Source: Arthrobacter sp. Alg241-R88
GTDB taxonomy: Bacteria; Actinomycetota; Actinomycetes; Actinomycetales; Micrococcaceae
Length of the DNA: 64,000 bases
Direction of reading: 5' to 3'
Assembly: GCF_900537115.1 (NCBI RefSeq)
Contig: NZ_UNRG01000006.1
Coordinates: 72,547-136,546 of the forward strand
Program-made: the position numbers and the translations under genes
Part shown: piece after piece, positions 1 through 9,271 of the stretch
How the letters are laid out: every line of letters starts with the position of its first letter
How positions within the stretch are numbered: position 1 is the first letter of the stretch
The notes under the pieces: model-generated
What the model was told of the DNA's origin: nothing
The model's database searches: none
The model's input: the letters and a program-made list of their open reading frames with translations, nothing else

Positions 1-560
1 TCGGATTTGTAGAGGACCACTTGGAAGTCTGTGGCTTCGACGGCGACCATCACCCAGTAGCTGCCCGCGCCGCCGTCGTACCGGATAACTTTGGGGTCGC
101 GGAACTCCGCGGAACCCCGGTTAAGGACGGGGTTGTCAGTGTGTTTTGTCCAGGTGTAGCCCCCGTCCAGGCTGTAGGCCAGGGACTGCGCCTGGACCCC
201 CGCATGCTCCGAGCCCGGCTTGAAAGCGCTGGTGTAGACGGCCACGAGCGGGGCGGCGGAGCCGGTGCCGAAGCCGCTGGTGTTGTGCCGGTCATGCACG
301 ATGCTGCCGGAGAAGATATCCTCGTCCTCGTCACAGGCGATGGCCACCGCGTGTTCGGTCCAGGTCAGCAGGTCGGTGGAGGTGGCGTGGCCCCAGGACA
401 TGTTTCCCCAGACGTTTCCCAGCGGGTTGTTCTGGTAGTAGAGGTGGTAGACGCCGTCATGGAAAATCAGGCCGTTGGGGTCATTGAGCCAGGTGTTCCG
501 GGCGGCATAATGCAGGGCCGGCCGGAAGGTCTCGGCTGTCGTGGCGGTCGCGGCAGTCAT
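1..560 (-). CDS. GH32 beta-fructosidase (levanase/sucrose hydrolase type), 3' end cut by window
   Basis: Glycoside hydrolase family 32 enzyme that cleaves beta-fructosyl bonds in sucrose, inulin or levan oligosaccharides. The visible N-terminal 186 residues carry three GH32 landmarks: WLNDPNG at 24-30 with Asp27 as expected nucleophile, FSGS at 83-86, and FRDP at 153-156, where the Asp stabilises the transition state. No signal peptide is visible, so the enzyme is probably cytoplasmic and acts on imported sugars. It is the last visible gene of the minus-strand operon regulator - two permeases - binding protein - hydrolase. The C-terminal beta-sandwich lies beyond base 1. Start chosen at 560 because the GH32 frame begins there; the ribosome binding site is weak. 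Exact substrate is not resolvable. Confidence 0.88.
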   Translation of the reverse strand, partial: MTAATATTAETFRPALHYAARNTWLNDPNGLIFHDGVYHLYYQNNPLGNVWGNMSWGHATSTDLLTWTEHAVAIACDEDEDIFSGSIVHDRHNTSGFGTGSAAPLVAVYTSAFKPGSEHAGVQAQSLAYSLDGGYTWTKHTDNPVLNRGSAEFRDPKVIRYDGGAGSYWVMVAVEATDFQVVLYKS

Positions 561-636
561 GAAGGTGGCGTCTCATTTCTTGGCAGGTGTGGTGTCTGCG
601 GGTCCCATGGGAGTGCCCGCAGGTGGATGAGTGGGC

Positions 637-671
637 GGGTGGGGCCGGCGCGGGCAGCGCCGGCCCCACCC
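637..671. terminator. Perfect 15-bp hairpin between binding-protein gene and GH32 gene
   Basis: Arms at 637-651 and 657-671 are perfectly complementary (GC-rich, 5-nt loop). A short T-run follows on the plus strand only, so in the direction of the operon (minus strand) it is not a classical terminator. Such hairpins after a binding-protein gene often protect the upstream mRNA end and raise binding-protein dose relative to downstream genes; that role is inferred. Confidence 0.6.
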
Positions 672-682
672 GTTTTTGGGTG

Positions 683-2290
683 TTAGGAGTTCTTTTTGTA
701 GCGGTCGTAGGCCTGCTGGTAGACCTCGACCATCTTGTCGACGCCGACGTTCTTGAGCTGGGAGACGTAGCCGTCCCATTCCTGCTCGATTCCTCCGGAG
801 ACGATCCACTTGGCCATGTTCTGCTTCACCAGTGACGTGACGTCGGTCTGGATGGTGCTGATCTGCTGGAGTTCCTCGTTCGAGAGGGCCACCGGGGGGT
901 AACCGTCGTTTCCGGCGAAGGGCTTGTAGAGTTCCTCAACGGTCTTCTGGCGTTCCGCTGCCCGCGGTTCCGGGGCAACCACCGTCGTGAAGTTCTCAGC
1001 GGTGTTTGCCTTCGGGCCGCCGGGAGCGACCTTTTGGCGGCGTTCACCTTCGCTGGTTCCGGCCGGGGCCGGGATCTGGGTCAGCAGGCCGCTGGCGTCC
1101 TTTTGCAGGGTTTCGCCGATCGGTCCCCAGTTGGCCTGTGCGGACTGGATGGGGTCGTAGAGGTTGTCGGCCCAGCGCATGGTGGCCGCCGGGTATTTGT
1201 TGTTCCGGGTGATGGCGAAGGCGCCGCGGGCGATTTCCTGGTTGTTGGCCTGGCTGGCGATCCGCTTGCCGTCCACGCCTTCCAGCACGGGGACCAGGGC
1301 GTAGTCGTTGGCGCGGTCCGCGCCGACCATTTCGGGAATTTCCCACCAGACAAAGGAACCGAGGTTTTCGGTGGCGGCCTTGCCCTTTGCCAGGTACGCC
1401 TTGTCGTCCTGCGAGAAGGACTCAGGGTCAATCAGGCCTTCCTGGTACCACTCGTGCAGGGTCTGGATTGCCTTTTTGTAGCCGTCCTGGGTGGCGGTGA
1501 AGATGACTTTGTCGTCCTGGACAATGCGGTGGTCCATGTTGTCCGGCACGCCGCCGAGGGCAGCGATCAGGTCCACGATGTCCCCGCACCAGGATCCGGG
1601 CATAAAGCTCAGCGGGATGGTCTTTCCGGTCCCGGACGCGTCCTGGGTCTTGAACGCCAGCAAAGCATCGTGGAACTCGTCCACGGTCTTCGGCATCGGG
1701 ATGTTGAGTTTTTTCAGCCAGGAGGTGTTGATGGCGAGTTCGTGGGGGAACTGGACCAGACCGAGTTCTTCGATGGAGGGCAGCGAGTAGATGTGCCCAT
1801 CGGAGGAGGTGATGGCTGCCTTGATGTCAGGCCGTTCGGATAGCAGCTTGGAAAGGTTGGGGGCGTTTTTTTCGATCAGGCCCTCGAGCGGAATGAGGGT
1901 GCCGCTGGCGGAGTAGGTGGCGATCTCGGCGTCGGTCAGGCCGGTGTTGAAGAACGCGTCGGGCAGGTCGCCGCTGGCCAGGATGAGGTTCTTCTTTTCC
2001 TGGAAGACCGTCTCGGGCAGGTTCTCCCAGTTGACGTGGATGTTGGTGGCCTTTTCCCATTCCTGCACCACAGTCATGGTGTTGTAGTCCGGGGCCAGTG
2101 CGGTTTTGGTGCCGGAGAAGGTCAGGTCAAGTTTCTTGCTGACGATGGGGAAGCCTGTTTCCTGGAAACCGAAGTCAGCGGAGGCGTCTTTGATCTCCGT
2201 GGTGCCCGAGCCGCCGCCGGAGCAGGCGGTGAACGTCAATGCTCCGGCCAGGACGGCGCCGAGGACGGCGTATTTGCGGCTGAATGCCAT
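683..2290 (-). CDS. Extracellular sugar-binding lipoprotein of ABC importer (LplA type)
   Basis: Solute-binding protein of a carbohydrate ABC importer. The N-terminus is a lipoprotein signal with lipobox LTFTAC followed by a Gly/Ser-rich linker, so the protein is predicted to be tethered outside the membrane. At about 535 residues it has the large size typical of LplA-like oligosaccharide binders. Start at 2290 is preferred over an ATG at 2296 because AAGGA (complement of 2297-2301) directly abuts the first ATG but sits 6 nt from the second. The two permease genes are immediately upstream and a GH32 gene downstream, so the ligand is probably a fructo-oligosaccharide. No ATPase gene is in the cluster; a shared MsiK-like ATPase encoded elsewhere is the usual solution in actinobacteria (inference). 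Confidence 0.9.
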   Translation of the reverse strand: MAFSRKYAVLGAVLAGALTFTACSGGGSGTTEIKDASADFGFQETGFPIVSKKLDLTFSGTKTALAPDYNTMTVVQEWEKATNIHVNWENLPETVFQEKKNLILASGDLPDAFFNTGLTDAEIATYSASGTLIPLEGLIEKNAPNLSKLLSERPDIKAAITSSDGHIYSLPSIEELGLVQFPHELAINTSWLKKLNIPMPKTVDEFHDALLAFKTQDASGTGKTIPLSFMPGSWCGDIVDLIAALGGVPDNMDHRIVQDDKVIFTATQDGYKKAIQTLHEWYQEGLIDPESFSQDDKAYLAKGKAATENLGSFVWWEIPEMVGADRANDYALVPVLEGVDGKRIASQANNQEIARGAFAITRNNKYPAATMRWADNLYDPIQSAQANWGPIGETLQKDASGLLTQIPAPAGTSEGERRQKVAPGGPKANTAENFTTVVAPEPRAAERQKTVEELYKPFAGNDGYPPVALSNEELQQISTIQTDVTSLVKQNMAKWIVSGGIEQEWDGYVSQLKNVGVDKMVEVYQQAYDRYKKNS

Positions 2291-2397
2291 GGTCATTCCT
2301 TATCTGAGGTGGAGGTGGTGCGAGGTGGAGTTGTTCCGGGGTGGGAAGTGCTGTTGCTGGCCGACGGCGGTTGCCGTGGCGGTGGTACTGGAAGGAG

Positions 2398-3357
2398 CTA
2401 TTTGACGGCGCCGATCATGGCGCCCTTGGTGAAGTGCTTCTGCATGAATGGCAGGGCAATCATGAGGGGCAGGCTCGAGACGACGATCATGGCGTACTTG
2501 GTGAGCTCTGCGATCCGTTGCGCTGCGGCATAGGATTCGATGTCTCCGCCGGTGGTTCCGGTGGATGAGACGTCTGACTGGATGAGGATGTTGCGCAGGA
2601 CGAGCTGCAGCGGGTATTTGGTGTCGTCGTTGAGGAAGATCAGTGCATCGAAGAACGAGTTCCAGTGCGCCACGACGTGGATCATGATCATGAGCATGAT
2701 CAGTGGTTTGGACAGGGGCAGCACCATCTTGAAGAAGAACTTGAAGTCGGTTGCACCGTCCATCTGGGCGGCTTCGCGCAGTTCGTTCGGGATGGTGTGT
2801 TCAAAGAACGACCTTGCGATGATCAGGTTCCAGACACCTACGGCTCCGGGCAGGACAACTGCCCAGACGGTGTCGAGCATGCCCAGGTCGCGGACCACCA
2901 GGTACTTGGTGATGAGTCCGCCGTCGAAGAACATGGTGATGACGAACAAGAGCATCAGGAATTTCCGGCCCGGCATGTCCTTACGGGATAGGGCGTAGGC
3001 GCCGCAGAGGATGGTGCTGACGCTGACGGCGGTACCGAGCACTGTGTAGACAAGGGTGTTGCCCAGGCCATTCCAGATCCTGCTGTCGGCGAAGATCCGC
3101 TCGTACCCTTCGGTGGTGATGCCCGAGGGGAGGAGCCAGACCTTTCCTTCGTAGACGGCGTTCGGGTCGCTGATGGAGGCGATCACGATGAAGTACAGCG
3201 GATACACCACGGCCAGGATGGACAGTACGAGGACGGCGGTGGCAGCGATGCCGAAGGCGCGGTCGCCGTATCTGGCCCGCAGTGATTGCTTGGGACGGGC
3301 CTGGCTGACGGTCCGGTTCGGGGTGTCGGTAGTGCGGGGGTTGGTTATCAGGGACAT
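2398..3357 (-). CDS. Carbohydrate ABC transporter permease (LplC/MalG type)
   Basis: Inner-membrane subunit of the sugar importer, about 319 residues with six predicted helices. The cytoplasmic EAA loop is visible as EAAQMDGATDFKFFFKMVLP, the site that docks the ATPase. Start at 3357 (MSLITNP) is used because a GGTGAT-type ribosome site overlaps the stop of the preceding permease gene, giving translational coupling (stop at 3365-3367). A longer frame reaching 3399 would overlap that gene and add an unlikely N-terminus. It is the third gene of the operon, followed by the binding lipoprotein after about 100 bases of G-rich spacer. Confidence 0.9.
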   Translation of the reverse strand: MSLITNPRTTDTPNRTVSQARPKQSLRARYGDRAFGIAATAVLVLSILAVVYPLYFIVIASISDPNAVYEGKVWLLPSGITTEGYERIFADSRIWNGLGNTLVYTVLGTAVSVSTILCGAYALSRKDMPGRKFLMLLFVITMFFDGGLITKYLVVRDLGMLDTVWAVVLPGAVGVWNLIIARSFFEHTIPNELREAAQMDGATDFKFFFKMVLPLSKPLIMLMIMIHVVAHWNSFFDALIFLNDDTKYPLQLVLRNILIQSDVSSTGTTGGDIESYAAAQRIAELTKYAMIVVSSLPLMIALPFMQKHFTKGAMIGAVK

Positions 3358-3364
3358 ATCGGCA

Positions 3365-4339
3365 TCACCACAAGGTCGCTTGGTTGGCCCGGCGCGCAAT
3401 CGTGTTGAAAACGAGCAGCAGCGCCAGGTTAAGGAGGGAGTTGAACAGGCCGATAGCGGCCGAGTAGCTGAACTGCGCCTGCTGCAGGCCCGCGTGGTAG
3501 ACGTACGTCTGGATGATCTCCGAGGATGAGATGTTCAGCGGCGTCTGCATCAGCAGCGCCTTCTCAAAACCAACGTTGAGCAGGTTGCCGATGGCCAGGA
3601 TGAACAGGATGGTCACCACCGGCATGATGCCGGGCAGATCGATGTGCCGGATGCGCTGAAGCTTCGAGGCGCCGTCCACCTTGGCGGCATCATGCAAGGC
3701 GGGATCGATGGCTGCCAGGGCCGCCAGGTAAACAATCATCGAGAAGCCGGCGTTCTGCCACACATCCGAGATCACGTATACGGGACGGAACCACTCCGCG
3801 GAGCCCATAAAGAACACAGGCTCCCCGCCGGCAAGCTGGATGGCGTTGTTCACCAGCCCGGACCGTGGTGAGAGGAGGACGAACATGATGCCCACCACCA
3901 CAACGGTGGAGATAAACGCGGGCGAGTAAAGCACCGTCTGGGTGAACTTCTTGAACCTTTCGCTTTGAAGCTGGTTGACCAGCAGCGCGAGGATGATCGG
4001 AATCGGGAAGGCCACCAGCAGGCCGAGGATGGCGATCCACAGGGTGTTTCCGACCACCTGGCCGAACTGGTAGGAGTTCACGAACCTGATGAAGTGGGTC
4101 AGGCCCACCCAGGGGCTGCCGGTGAAGCCGTCCACCGGGTTGTAGTTCTTGAAAGCTATCTGCACGCCGTACATCGGCCAGTACTTGAAGACCAGGATAT
4201 AGATGACGGCTGGAGCTAGTAATACGTATAACTGCCAGGCACGGGAAATTCTCTTGAGGCGGAGCGAAAGAGAATTTTTCCGCTGCGGCAGCGGTGCCGC
4301 AGCGGGACCGCCGTGTCGGGCCGGGATGGTGCGGCTCAT
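3365..4339 (-). CDS. Carbohydrate ABC transporter permease (LplB/UgpA type)
   Basis: Second membrane subunit of the sugar importer, 324 residues, starting MSRTIPAR. Helices begin near residue 35 (YVLLAPAVIYILVF) and the EAA-like loop reads DAAKVDGASKLQRIRHIDLP, typical of the LplB branch that pairs with LplC-type permeases and large binding lipoproteins. Its ATG overlaps the stop of the LacI gene by four bases (ATGA at 4336-4339), so the regulator and transporter are co-translated. Acts with the neighbouring permease to form the pore; substrate inferred from the GH32 gene at the operon end. Confidence 0.9.
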   Translation of the reverse strand: MSRTIPARHGGPAAAPLPQRKNSLSLRLKRISRAWQLYVLLAPAVIYILVFKYWPMYGVQIAFKNYNPVDGFTGSPWVGLTHFIRFVNSYQFGQVVGNTLWIAILGLLVAFPIPIILALLVNQLQSERFKKFTQTVLYSPAFISTVVVVGIMFVLLSPRSGLVNNAIQLAGGEPVFFMGSAEWFRPVYVISDVWQNAGFSMIVYLAALAAIDPALHDAAKVDGASKLQRIRHIDLPGIMPVVTILFILAIGNLLNVGFEKALLMQTPLNISSSEIIQTYVYHAGLQQAQFSYSAAIGLFNSLLNLALLLVFNTIARRANQATLW

Positions 4340-5379
4340 GGCGTCTCCTTGGGATGGGTCACTGAGTTCCGTTCGATCAGAGGGCAGTCCATGAGCTCGA
4401 CCCGGCCATCGGGTTCCGCATCCTGGAGGATCAGTTCAACCGCGCGCCGGCCCATGGCGACGAACGGCAATTCAAAGGTAGTCAGGCCCGGCCGCAGGAA
4501 CGGCGCCAACGTCGCTTGATTATCAAAGCCCACAACGGACACGTCGCCAGGGATTGAAAGGCGCAGGTCAGACACCGCTTGGTAGGCGCCCCAGGCACCG
4601 CGGTCGTTGGCGCAGAAGATCGCGGTGGGCGGGTTGCTGGAGGTCAACAGCTCCATCGCGTACTTGTAGCCGTCTTCCTCACCGCCACTGCCGAAGCGGA
4701 CCAGGTCCGGATCCAGTTCCAGTCCGGCTTCCTCAAGTGCTTTCCGGTAGCCGTCGTAGCGTCCGACGGCGGCCGGCAGCCCGCTTTCGAGGGTCTCAAT
4801 ATTGATCAGCGCGATCCGGGAATGCCCGGCCTGGAGCAGCCGTTGGGTAGCGGCATATCCGCCCGTGACTTCGTCGGGAGCTACGCTCGCAACCCTTCCG
4901 GCCCGATCCTGTGAATTCAGGACCACGGACCGGACGCCTGTCAGGGCCTCCGGAACATCCAGGCGGCGGTGGTACATGCCGGCGTAAACCACTCCTGCAA
5001 CCTTGTAGGAGAGCATTGTGTCCAGCGACGCGGCCTCAAGCTCCTTGTCCCCGCCCGTGTTGACCGTCAGCAGGAGGAGCCCGTCTTCCCACGCCCGCTG
5101 CTGCGCGCCTTCAATGATGGCGCCGGCAAAAGGGGTGGTGGCAACGGTGTCGCCGATGAAGCCGATCATCCCGGCCACGCCTTCGCGAAGTGTCTTGGCG
5201 TGGGCGTTGGTGCGGTAGCCCAGCCGATTTACTGCGTCCCGGACCTTTCGGCGCGTCTCCTCTGAGAATCGCGATCCTGAAGCCGAGTTCAACACCAGGG
5301 AAACGGTGGCCTGCGAGACGCCGGCGGCGGCTGCGACGTCATGCATCGTCGGTCCGGACTTTGGCCGTGATCCAGCCAT
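4336..5379 (-). CDS. LacI-family transcriptional regulator, first gene of the fructan uptake operon
   Basis: LacI/PurR-type repressor of about 347 residues. The N-terminal helix-turn-helix and hinge are clear (TMHDVAAAAGVSQATVSLVL), followed by a periplasmic-binding-like effector domain. Start at 5379 (MAGSRPK) is set by an ideal AAGGAGGT ribosome site five bases upstream; the frame extends to 5451 without support. Being promoter-proximal in the operon, it probably autoregulates: a near-perfect dyad lies at 5414-5427, about 35 bases upstream of its start. The inducer is likely a fructose or fructo-oligosaccharide derivative, judging only from the GH32 gene in the operon. Confidence 0.92.
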   Translation of the reverse strand: MAGSRPKSGPTMHDVAAAAGVSQATVSLVLNSASGSRFSEETRRKVRDAVNRLGYRTNAHAKTLREGVAGMIGFIGDTVATTPFAGAIIEGAQQRAWEDGLLLLTVNTGGDKELEAASLDTMLSYKVAGVVYAGMYHRRLDVPEALTGVRSVVLNSQDRAGRVASVAPDEVTGGYAATQRLLQAGHSRIALINIETLESGLPAAVGRYDGYRKALEEAGLELDPDLVRFGSGGEEDGYKYAMELLTSSNPPTAIFCANDRGAWGAYQAVSDLRLSIPGDVSVVGFDNQATLAPFLRPGLTTFELPFVAMGRRAVELILQDAEPDGRVELMDCPLIERNSVTHPKETP

Positions 5380-5413
5380 GAGGCACCTCCTTGGGCCGCT
5401 AGTAATTTCAGTA

Positions 5414-5427
5414 GTTATTCGTATAAC
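5414..5427. promoter_or_regulatory. Candidate LacI-family operator upstream of the fructan operon
   Basis: GTTATTCGTATAAC is a 14-bp dyad with a central CG and two mismatched positions (6 and 9), the usual form of LacI-family sites. It lies in the AT-rich gap between the lacI gene (minus) and the PRISE-like gene (plus), so binding could affect both. Function is inferred from form and position. Confidence 0.5.
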
Positions 5428-5552
5428 CGGCTCAACTGTAGCGGGCGTCACGTTGGAGCGTCAATAGGGCAGTGGATGACGGCGTGCAGGAATATCTCCC
5501 CTGGACGCGGGCTTGTCCCCAATGGCAGGAGCAGCACACCACGAGGAGGACC

Positions 5553-6644
5553 ATGACTATCGGCACGGGAACAACAGCGGGCACGGGGCGTACGGCTCTC
5601 GTGGTGGGCGCCACCGGCATTGCAGGATCGGCCCTGGTGGACGCCTTGGCAGGCGAAGGGTGGGACGTCCTTGCCCTGTCCCGCAGGCCCGGAGCGGAGC
5701 GCGCCGGGATCCGGTGGTTGTCCGCAGACCTGACCTCGGCTGCATCCCTTGCCAGCGTGCTCGGCCCGGAGAATCCCTCGCACGTCTTTTTCACGGCATG
5801 GTCGCGGCGCGACACGGAAGAGGAGAACATCGCCGTCAATGCCGGCATGGTCCGCGACCTGCTCGCTGCACTCCGCGGCAAGGACGTGGCCCATGTTGCC
5901 CTGATGACCGGCCTTAAGCATTACCTCGGACCCTTCGAGGCATACGCCGCCGGAGAGATGGCGGACACGCCCTTCCACGAGGAGGAGCCGCGCCTGCCGG
6001 TGCCGAACTTTTACTACGCGCAGGAGGATGAGCTCTGGGCCGCGGCAGCCGGGCAGGGCTTCACCTGGTCCGTGCACCGTGCCCACACCGTGATTGGGCA
6101 TGCGGTGGGCAACGCCATGAACATGGGCCTTACGCTCGCCGCCCAGGCCACCCTTTGCAGGGAGCGCGGGGAGCGGTTTGTCTTTCCGGGATCCGAAACG
6201 CAGTGGAACGGCCTCACCGACATGACCGAGGCGGGCCTGCTCGCCGAGCACATGCTCTGGGCATCCACTACGCCCCAGGCCGCGAACGAGGCCTTTAATA
6301 TCGTCAACGGCGACGTGTTCCGCTGGCGCTGGATGTGGCCGAAGCTGGCAGCCTACTTCGGCGTGGAGTGGGAGGGGTACCAGGGGGAGCCCCGGCCCCT
6401 CGAGCAGTCCATGGCAGGCCGGGAGGGCCAGTGGAGGGAACTTGCCCGGCGCCATAACCTCAGCGAGTCGGAGCTGGACCGCGTCGCCTCCTGGTGGCAC
6501 ACGGACAGCGACCTGGGGCGCAACATCGAGGTAGTGACAGACATGGGCAAGAGCCGGGACGCCGGTTTTACCGGCTACCGCCGGACGCTCGATGCCTTCA
6601 TCGCACTTTTCGAGCGCTACCGGGCGGACAACCTCATTCCCTGA
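5553..6644 (+). CDS. SDR-family NAD(P)-dependent oxidoreductase, PRISE-like
   Basis: Extended short-chain dehydrogenase of 363 residues. The Rossmann glycine motif GATGIAG is at 19-25. TGLKHYLGPF at 119-128 is the signature segment of the PRISE group (progesterone 5-beta-reductase/iridoid synthase-like), whose members reduce activated C=C bonds of enones with NADPH. The natural bacterial substrate is unknown. Start at 5553 has GAGGAG upstream; an upstream ATG at 5472 in frame lacks a ribosome site. Divergent from the lacI operon and convergent with the acetylesterase gene, so it is probably monocistronic. Confidence 0.85.
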   Translation: MTIGTGTTAGTGRTALVVGATGIAGSALVDALAGEGWDVLALSRRPGAERAGIRWLSADLTSAASLASVLGPENPSHVFFTAWSRRDTEEENIAVNAGMVRDLLAALRGKDVAHVALMTGLKHYLGPFEAYAAGEMADTPFHEEEPRLPVPNFYYAQEDELWAAAAGQGFTWSVHRAHTVIGHAVGNAMNMGLTLAAQATLCRERGERFVFPGSETQWNGLTDMTEAGLLAEHMLWASTTPQAANEAFNIVNGDVFRWRWMWPKLAAYFGVEWEGYQGEPRPLEQSMAGREGQWRELARRHNLSESELDRVASWWHTDSDLGRNIEVVTDMGKSRDAGFTGYRRTLDAFIALFERYRADNLIP

Positions 6645-6734
6645 CCATGGCGCTCGCCGGGGGCGGTGCCGCTGGAGCCCAGGCGCCGCTGCCCGCCCCC
6701 TGGGCTCCGGCCCTGGGACAAAGGATTGAAATCC

Positions 6735-6773
6735 CGACGGCGGGACGCGGCTCCCAGCCGCATCCCGCCGTCG
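6735..6773. terminator. Bidirectional hairpin between convergent genes
   Basis: Arms at 6735-6752 and 6756-6773 pair almost completely (one internal mismatch) around a CCC loop. It sits between the stops of the PRISE-like gene (plus) and the acetylesterase gene (minus), as expected for a shared terminator. No long T-run is present on either strand. Confidence 0.6.
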
Positions 6774-6785
6774 CTTCCTGCTCGG

Positions 6786-7979
6786 TTAGAGGCCCTGGCG
6801 TGCCAGGTCCTCCGCCACGAGCCGTGCCAGTTCAATGGCGCCGGCCCGGTTGGGGTGCAGGGCGTCGCCGGTCATGAACAGGGCCAGCGTTGCCTCCGGA
6901 CCAATCTCCGTGAAGTAGGCGGACGCCAGGACGTTCAGGTCAACCAGGGGGATGCCTTCCTCTTGGGCCAGGGCAACAGTGGAGTTGCGGTACCAGCGGT
7001 TCACCGAGGAGTGGACGCCGTCCACGAAGTCCGTTGCCCGGCCCTGCGGCGTGACCAGGACGGGCGTCGCTCCGGTGGCCGCCACCTGCCGGACCATGTC
7101 CCGCATGATCTCCTTGAACTCCGCCTCGGTGGTGGCGTTCTTGGCAGCAGTGTCATTGATGCCCATCTCCAGCAGGAACAGGTCGCCCGGCTTGATGTAC
7201 TGCAGGATGGCTTCCAGCTGGCCGTCGTTGCGGAAGCCGCGGGCGATCTGTCCGCCGGTTGCCATGTTCCGGATGTCGAAGGCTTCCGGGTCAACAAACT
7301 GAGGGAGCATCTGGCCCCAGCCGCCCTGCACGCTGGTCTCCAGGGGGTAGTAGCTGGCTACCGTCGAATCCCCGCCCACCCAGATGGTCGGGTCCATCTC
7401 CGGATGGCGGGACACCTTTTCGATTTCCAGTGCGCTCAGCGTGAAGGCCGTGCCAACCTTGCCTTCGGTGACCAGCAGGTTCAACTGGCCGTCAGTTACG
7501 GGAATCTCGAAGGAAGCCGTGGCACCGTTTCCGGTCAGGTTCATCTCCTGGAAGACGCCCTCGGCTGCAACGCTCGCGCGGGAGGTGTCACCGAGGGTGA
7601 CGGACACCTTGTACAGGCCTTCCTTCAGGTCCACATCAAAGGTGTTGGCGCTCTTGGTCCCGAACTGCAGGAAGCGGACGGCGTCGCTCCCTGCCCCGGT
7701 TCCCTTGGCGGGAACATTGGCCATGTGCTCGGGCGTGTTGAAGCCGTAACGCTTCTCGGGGCTGTACGCGTCGATGGCGCTGACCCCGATGTAGCCCTCT
7801 TCAACCGGTCCGCTGCCGAAGTCAAAGAGGTAGTTGCTGGGCTCAGCGTGGGCGGCGGGTGCGGACACGCTGAGTCCTGCGCCGCTCACCAGCGCCGCAG
7901 CTGCCAGGCAGCAGGCAAGGGTTTTTCGAGTGGGTTTGCCGGACGTGTTGGGCAGGCTGGGACTTTCGATCACGTTCAT
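6786..7979 (-). CDS. Secreted SGNH hydrolase, rhamnogalacturonan acetylesterase-like (CE12)
   Basis: Predicted secreted esterase that would remove acetyl groups from pectic rhamnogalacturonan. A signal peptide ends near AHA at 43-45. A galactose-binding-like beta domain occupies about 46-190 and the SGNH domain about 195-397: GDST at 203-206 (nucleophile Ser205), GIND at 273-276, and DALH at 372-375 (catalytic Asp and His). AAGGAG directly abuts the ATG at 7979, so translation may start at the in-frame GTG at 7973, which has ideal spacing; an ATG at 8036 has no ribosome site. No other pectin gene is adjacent, so it is an isolated enzyme. Family assignment is firm, substrate is by family. Confidence 0.87.
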   Translation of the reverse strand: MNVIESPSLPNTSGKPTRKTLACCLAAAALVSGAGLSVSAPAAHAEPSNYLFDFGSGPVEEGYIGVSAIDAYSPEKRYGFNTPEHMANVPAKGTGAGSDAVRFLQFGTKSANTFDVDLKEGLYKVSVTLGDTSRASVAAEGVFQEMNLTGNGATASFEIPVTDGQLNLLVTEGKVGTAFTLSALEIEKVSRHPEMDPTIWVGGDSTVASYYPLETSVQGGWGQMLPQFVDPEAFDIRNMATGGQIARGFRNDGQLEAILQYIKPGDLFLLEMGINDTAAKNATTEAEFKEIMRDMVRQVAATGATPVLVTPQGRATDFVDGVHSSVNRWYRNSTVALAQEEGIPLVDLNVLASAYFTEIGPEATLALFMTGDALHPNRAGAIELARLVAEDLARQGL

Positions 7980-8222
7980 CTCCTTCGATGACGGTGGAGC
8001 GGGGACCACGGCGTCGTGTTTCTTGTATCGATTCAAAATGTGCGCCGACGGGGCTGCTTGATTCGAACGGGGCTTGCCGGAGGGGGATGTGAAGTACCGG
8101 CGTTACAGCATTTGTAACAGCCCGTAACCAGAGCGGTCAAGACATTTTGGGAGATTCCTGTTCTGTTTTGTTCCGCAATGTATCAGGCGGAGCGCCCAAA
8201 ACTGGGTTGGCGGACCGGCCCG

Positions 8223-9152
8223 TTAGCCGAGTTCCCCGCTTCCGGCTGAAGCAATGGGCAGGATCCTGTCCCAGAAATCCGCGGGGATGTCCGTGCCGGC
8301 CAGCTGCAGCGTTTCCTCGACGCGGTCTGGTTCGGACATGCCCACGATGGTGGAGCTGACCCGGGGGTCGCGGGTGGAGAACTGCAGGGCAGCGGCCGCC
8401 AGCGGCACGGAATATTCGGCGCAGAGCGCCTCCATCTTCCGGACCCGGTCGATGATCGCCGGACTTGCCGGGCGGTAGCAGTAGTTGGGCGCGGCGTCGG
8501 GCCCCTTCACCAGCATGCCACCGCCAAAAGGTGCGGCGTTGATGAACGCTACCCCGCGTGCCATCGCGTCCTGGATCAGGGGCTCGGCGGTCTGGTCCAC
8601 CAGGGTGTAGCGGTTGTGGCTGATGACGACGTCGAACAGGTCCGTGGCCAGGTACTTCAGCTCCAGGTCAATCGGCCCGCCGGCCACGCCCAGGTGCCCG
8701 ATGACGCCCTGGTCCCGCAAATCCACCAGCGCCTCCAGCGGCCCGCCCTGCCCGGTGCCTTCCTCGAAGGTGATCTTTTCCGGATCGTGCAGGTAGACCA
8801 GCTGCAGCCGGTCCATGCCGAGCCGCTCGAGGCTTTCCTCCACGGAGCGGCGGACGCGGTCCCCGGAGAAGTCGTTGGTCCCGCGGATGGGGTCCACCTT
8901 GGTGGCCACTACGAAGCCCTCGGGGAGGCCGCCGGCCTCGGCAAGGGCCTGGCCGATCCGCTTCTCGCTGTTGCCGCCGTCGCCGTACTCGTTGGAGGTG
9001 TCGATGAAGTTGAAGGGGCTTTCCAGGACGCGGCGGATGGTTGCGACGGCGGTGTCCGTCCCGCGCGGAGCAGGGTGGCTGCCCAAGGAGCTGGTGCCGA
9101 CACAGATGGCTGAGACGGAGAGGCCGGTACGGCCCAGAACGCGGTAATCCAT
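8223..9152 (-). CDS. Aldo/keto reductase
   Basis: TIM-barrel NADPH-dependent oxidoreductase of 309 residues. Visible active-site elements are the Asp/Tyr strand (FNFIDTSNEYGDG), the Lys strand (VVATKVD) and the His strand (LVYLHDPE). The branch resembles D-threo-aldose/L-fucose dehydrogenases, but substrate cannot be read from sequence. Start at 9152 (MDYRVLG) has GAGGAG seven bases upstream; the frame stays open to 9257 without support. It is divergent from the DUF1232 gene. A second, only distantly similar aldo/keto reductase lies at 14616-15602. Confidence 0.88.
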   Translation of the reverse strand: MDYRVLGRTGLSVSAICVGTSSLGSHPAPRGTDTAVATIRRVLESPFNFIDTSNEYGDGGNSEKRIGQALAEAGGLPEGFVVATKVDPIRGTNDFSGDRVRRSVEESLERLGMDRLQLVYLHDPEKITFEEGTGQGGPLEALVDLRDQGVIGHLGVAGGPIDLELKYLATDLFDVVISHNRYTLVDQTAEPLIQDAMARGVAFINAAPFGGGMLVKGPDAAPNYCYRPASPAIIDRVRKMEALCAEYSVPLAAAALQFSTRDPRVSSTIVGMSEPDRVEETLQLAGTDIPADFWDRILPIASAGSGELG

Positions 9153-9271
9153 TGCTTGCTCCTCAAGGGTGGGTTTCCCGGAAAGGCTACCCCGATCTTG
9201 AGCCGGAACAACTGGAGTACGCTCGTCCAGGAGCCGGAGCCTCACCCGGCACACCACGCAGGGAGGTGCGG

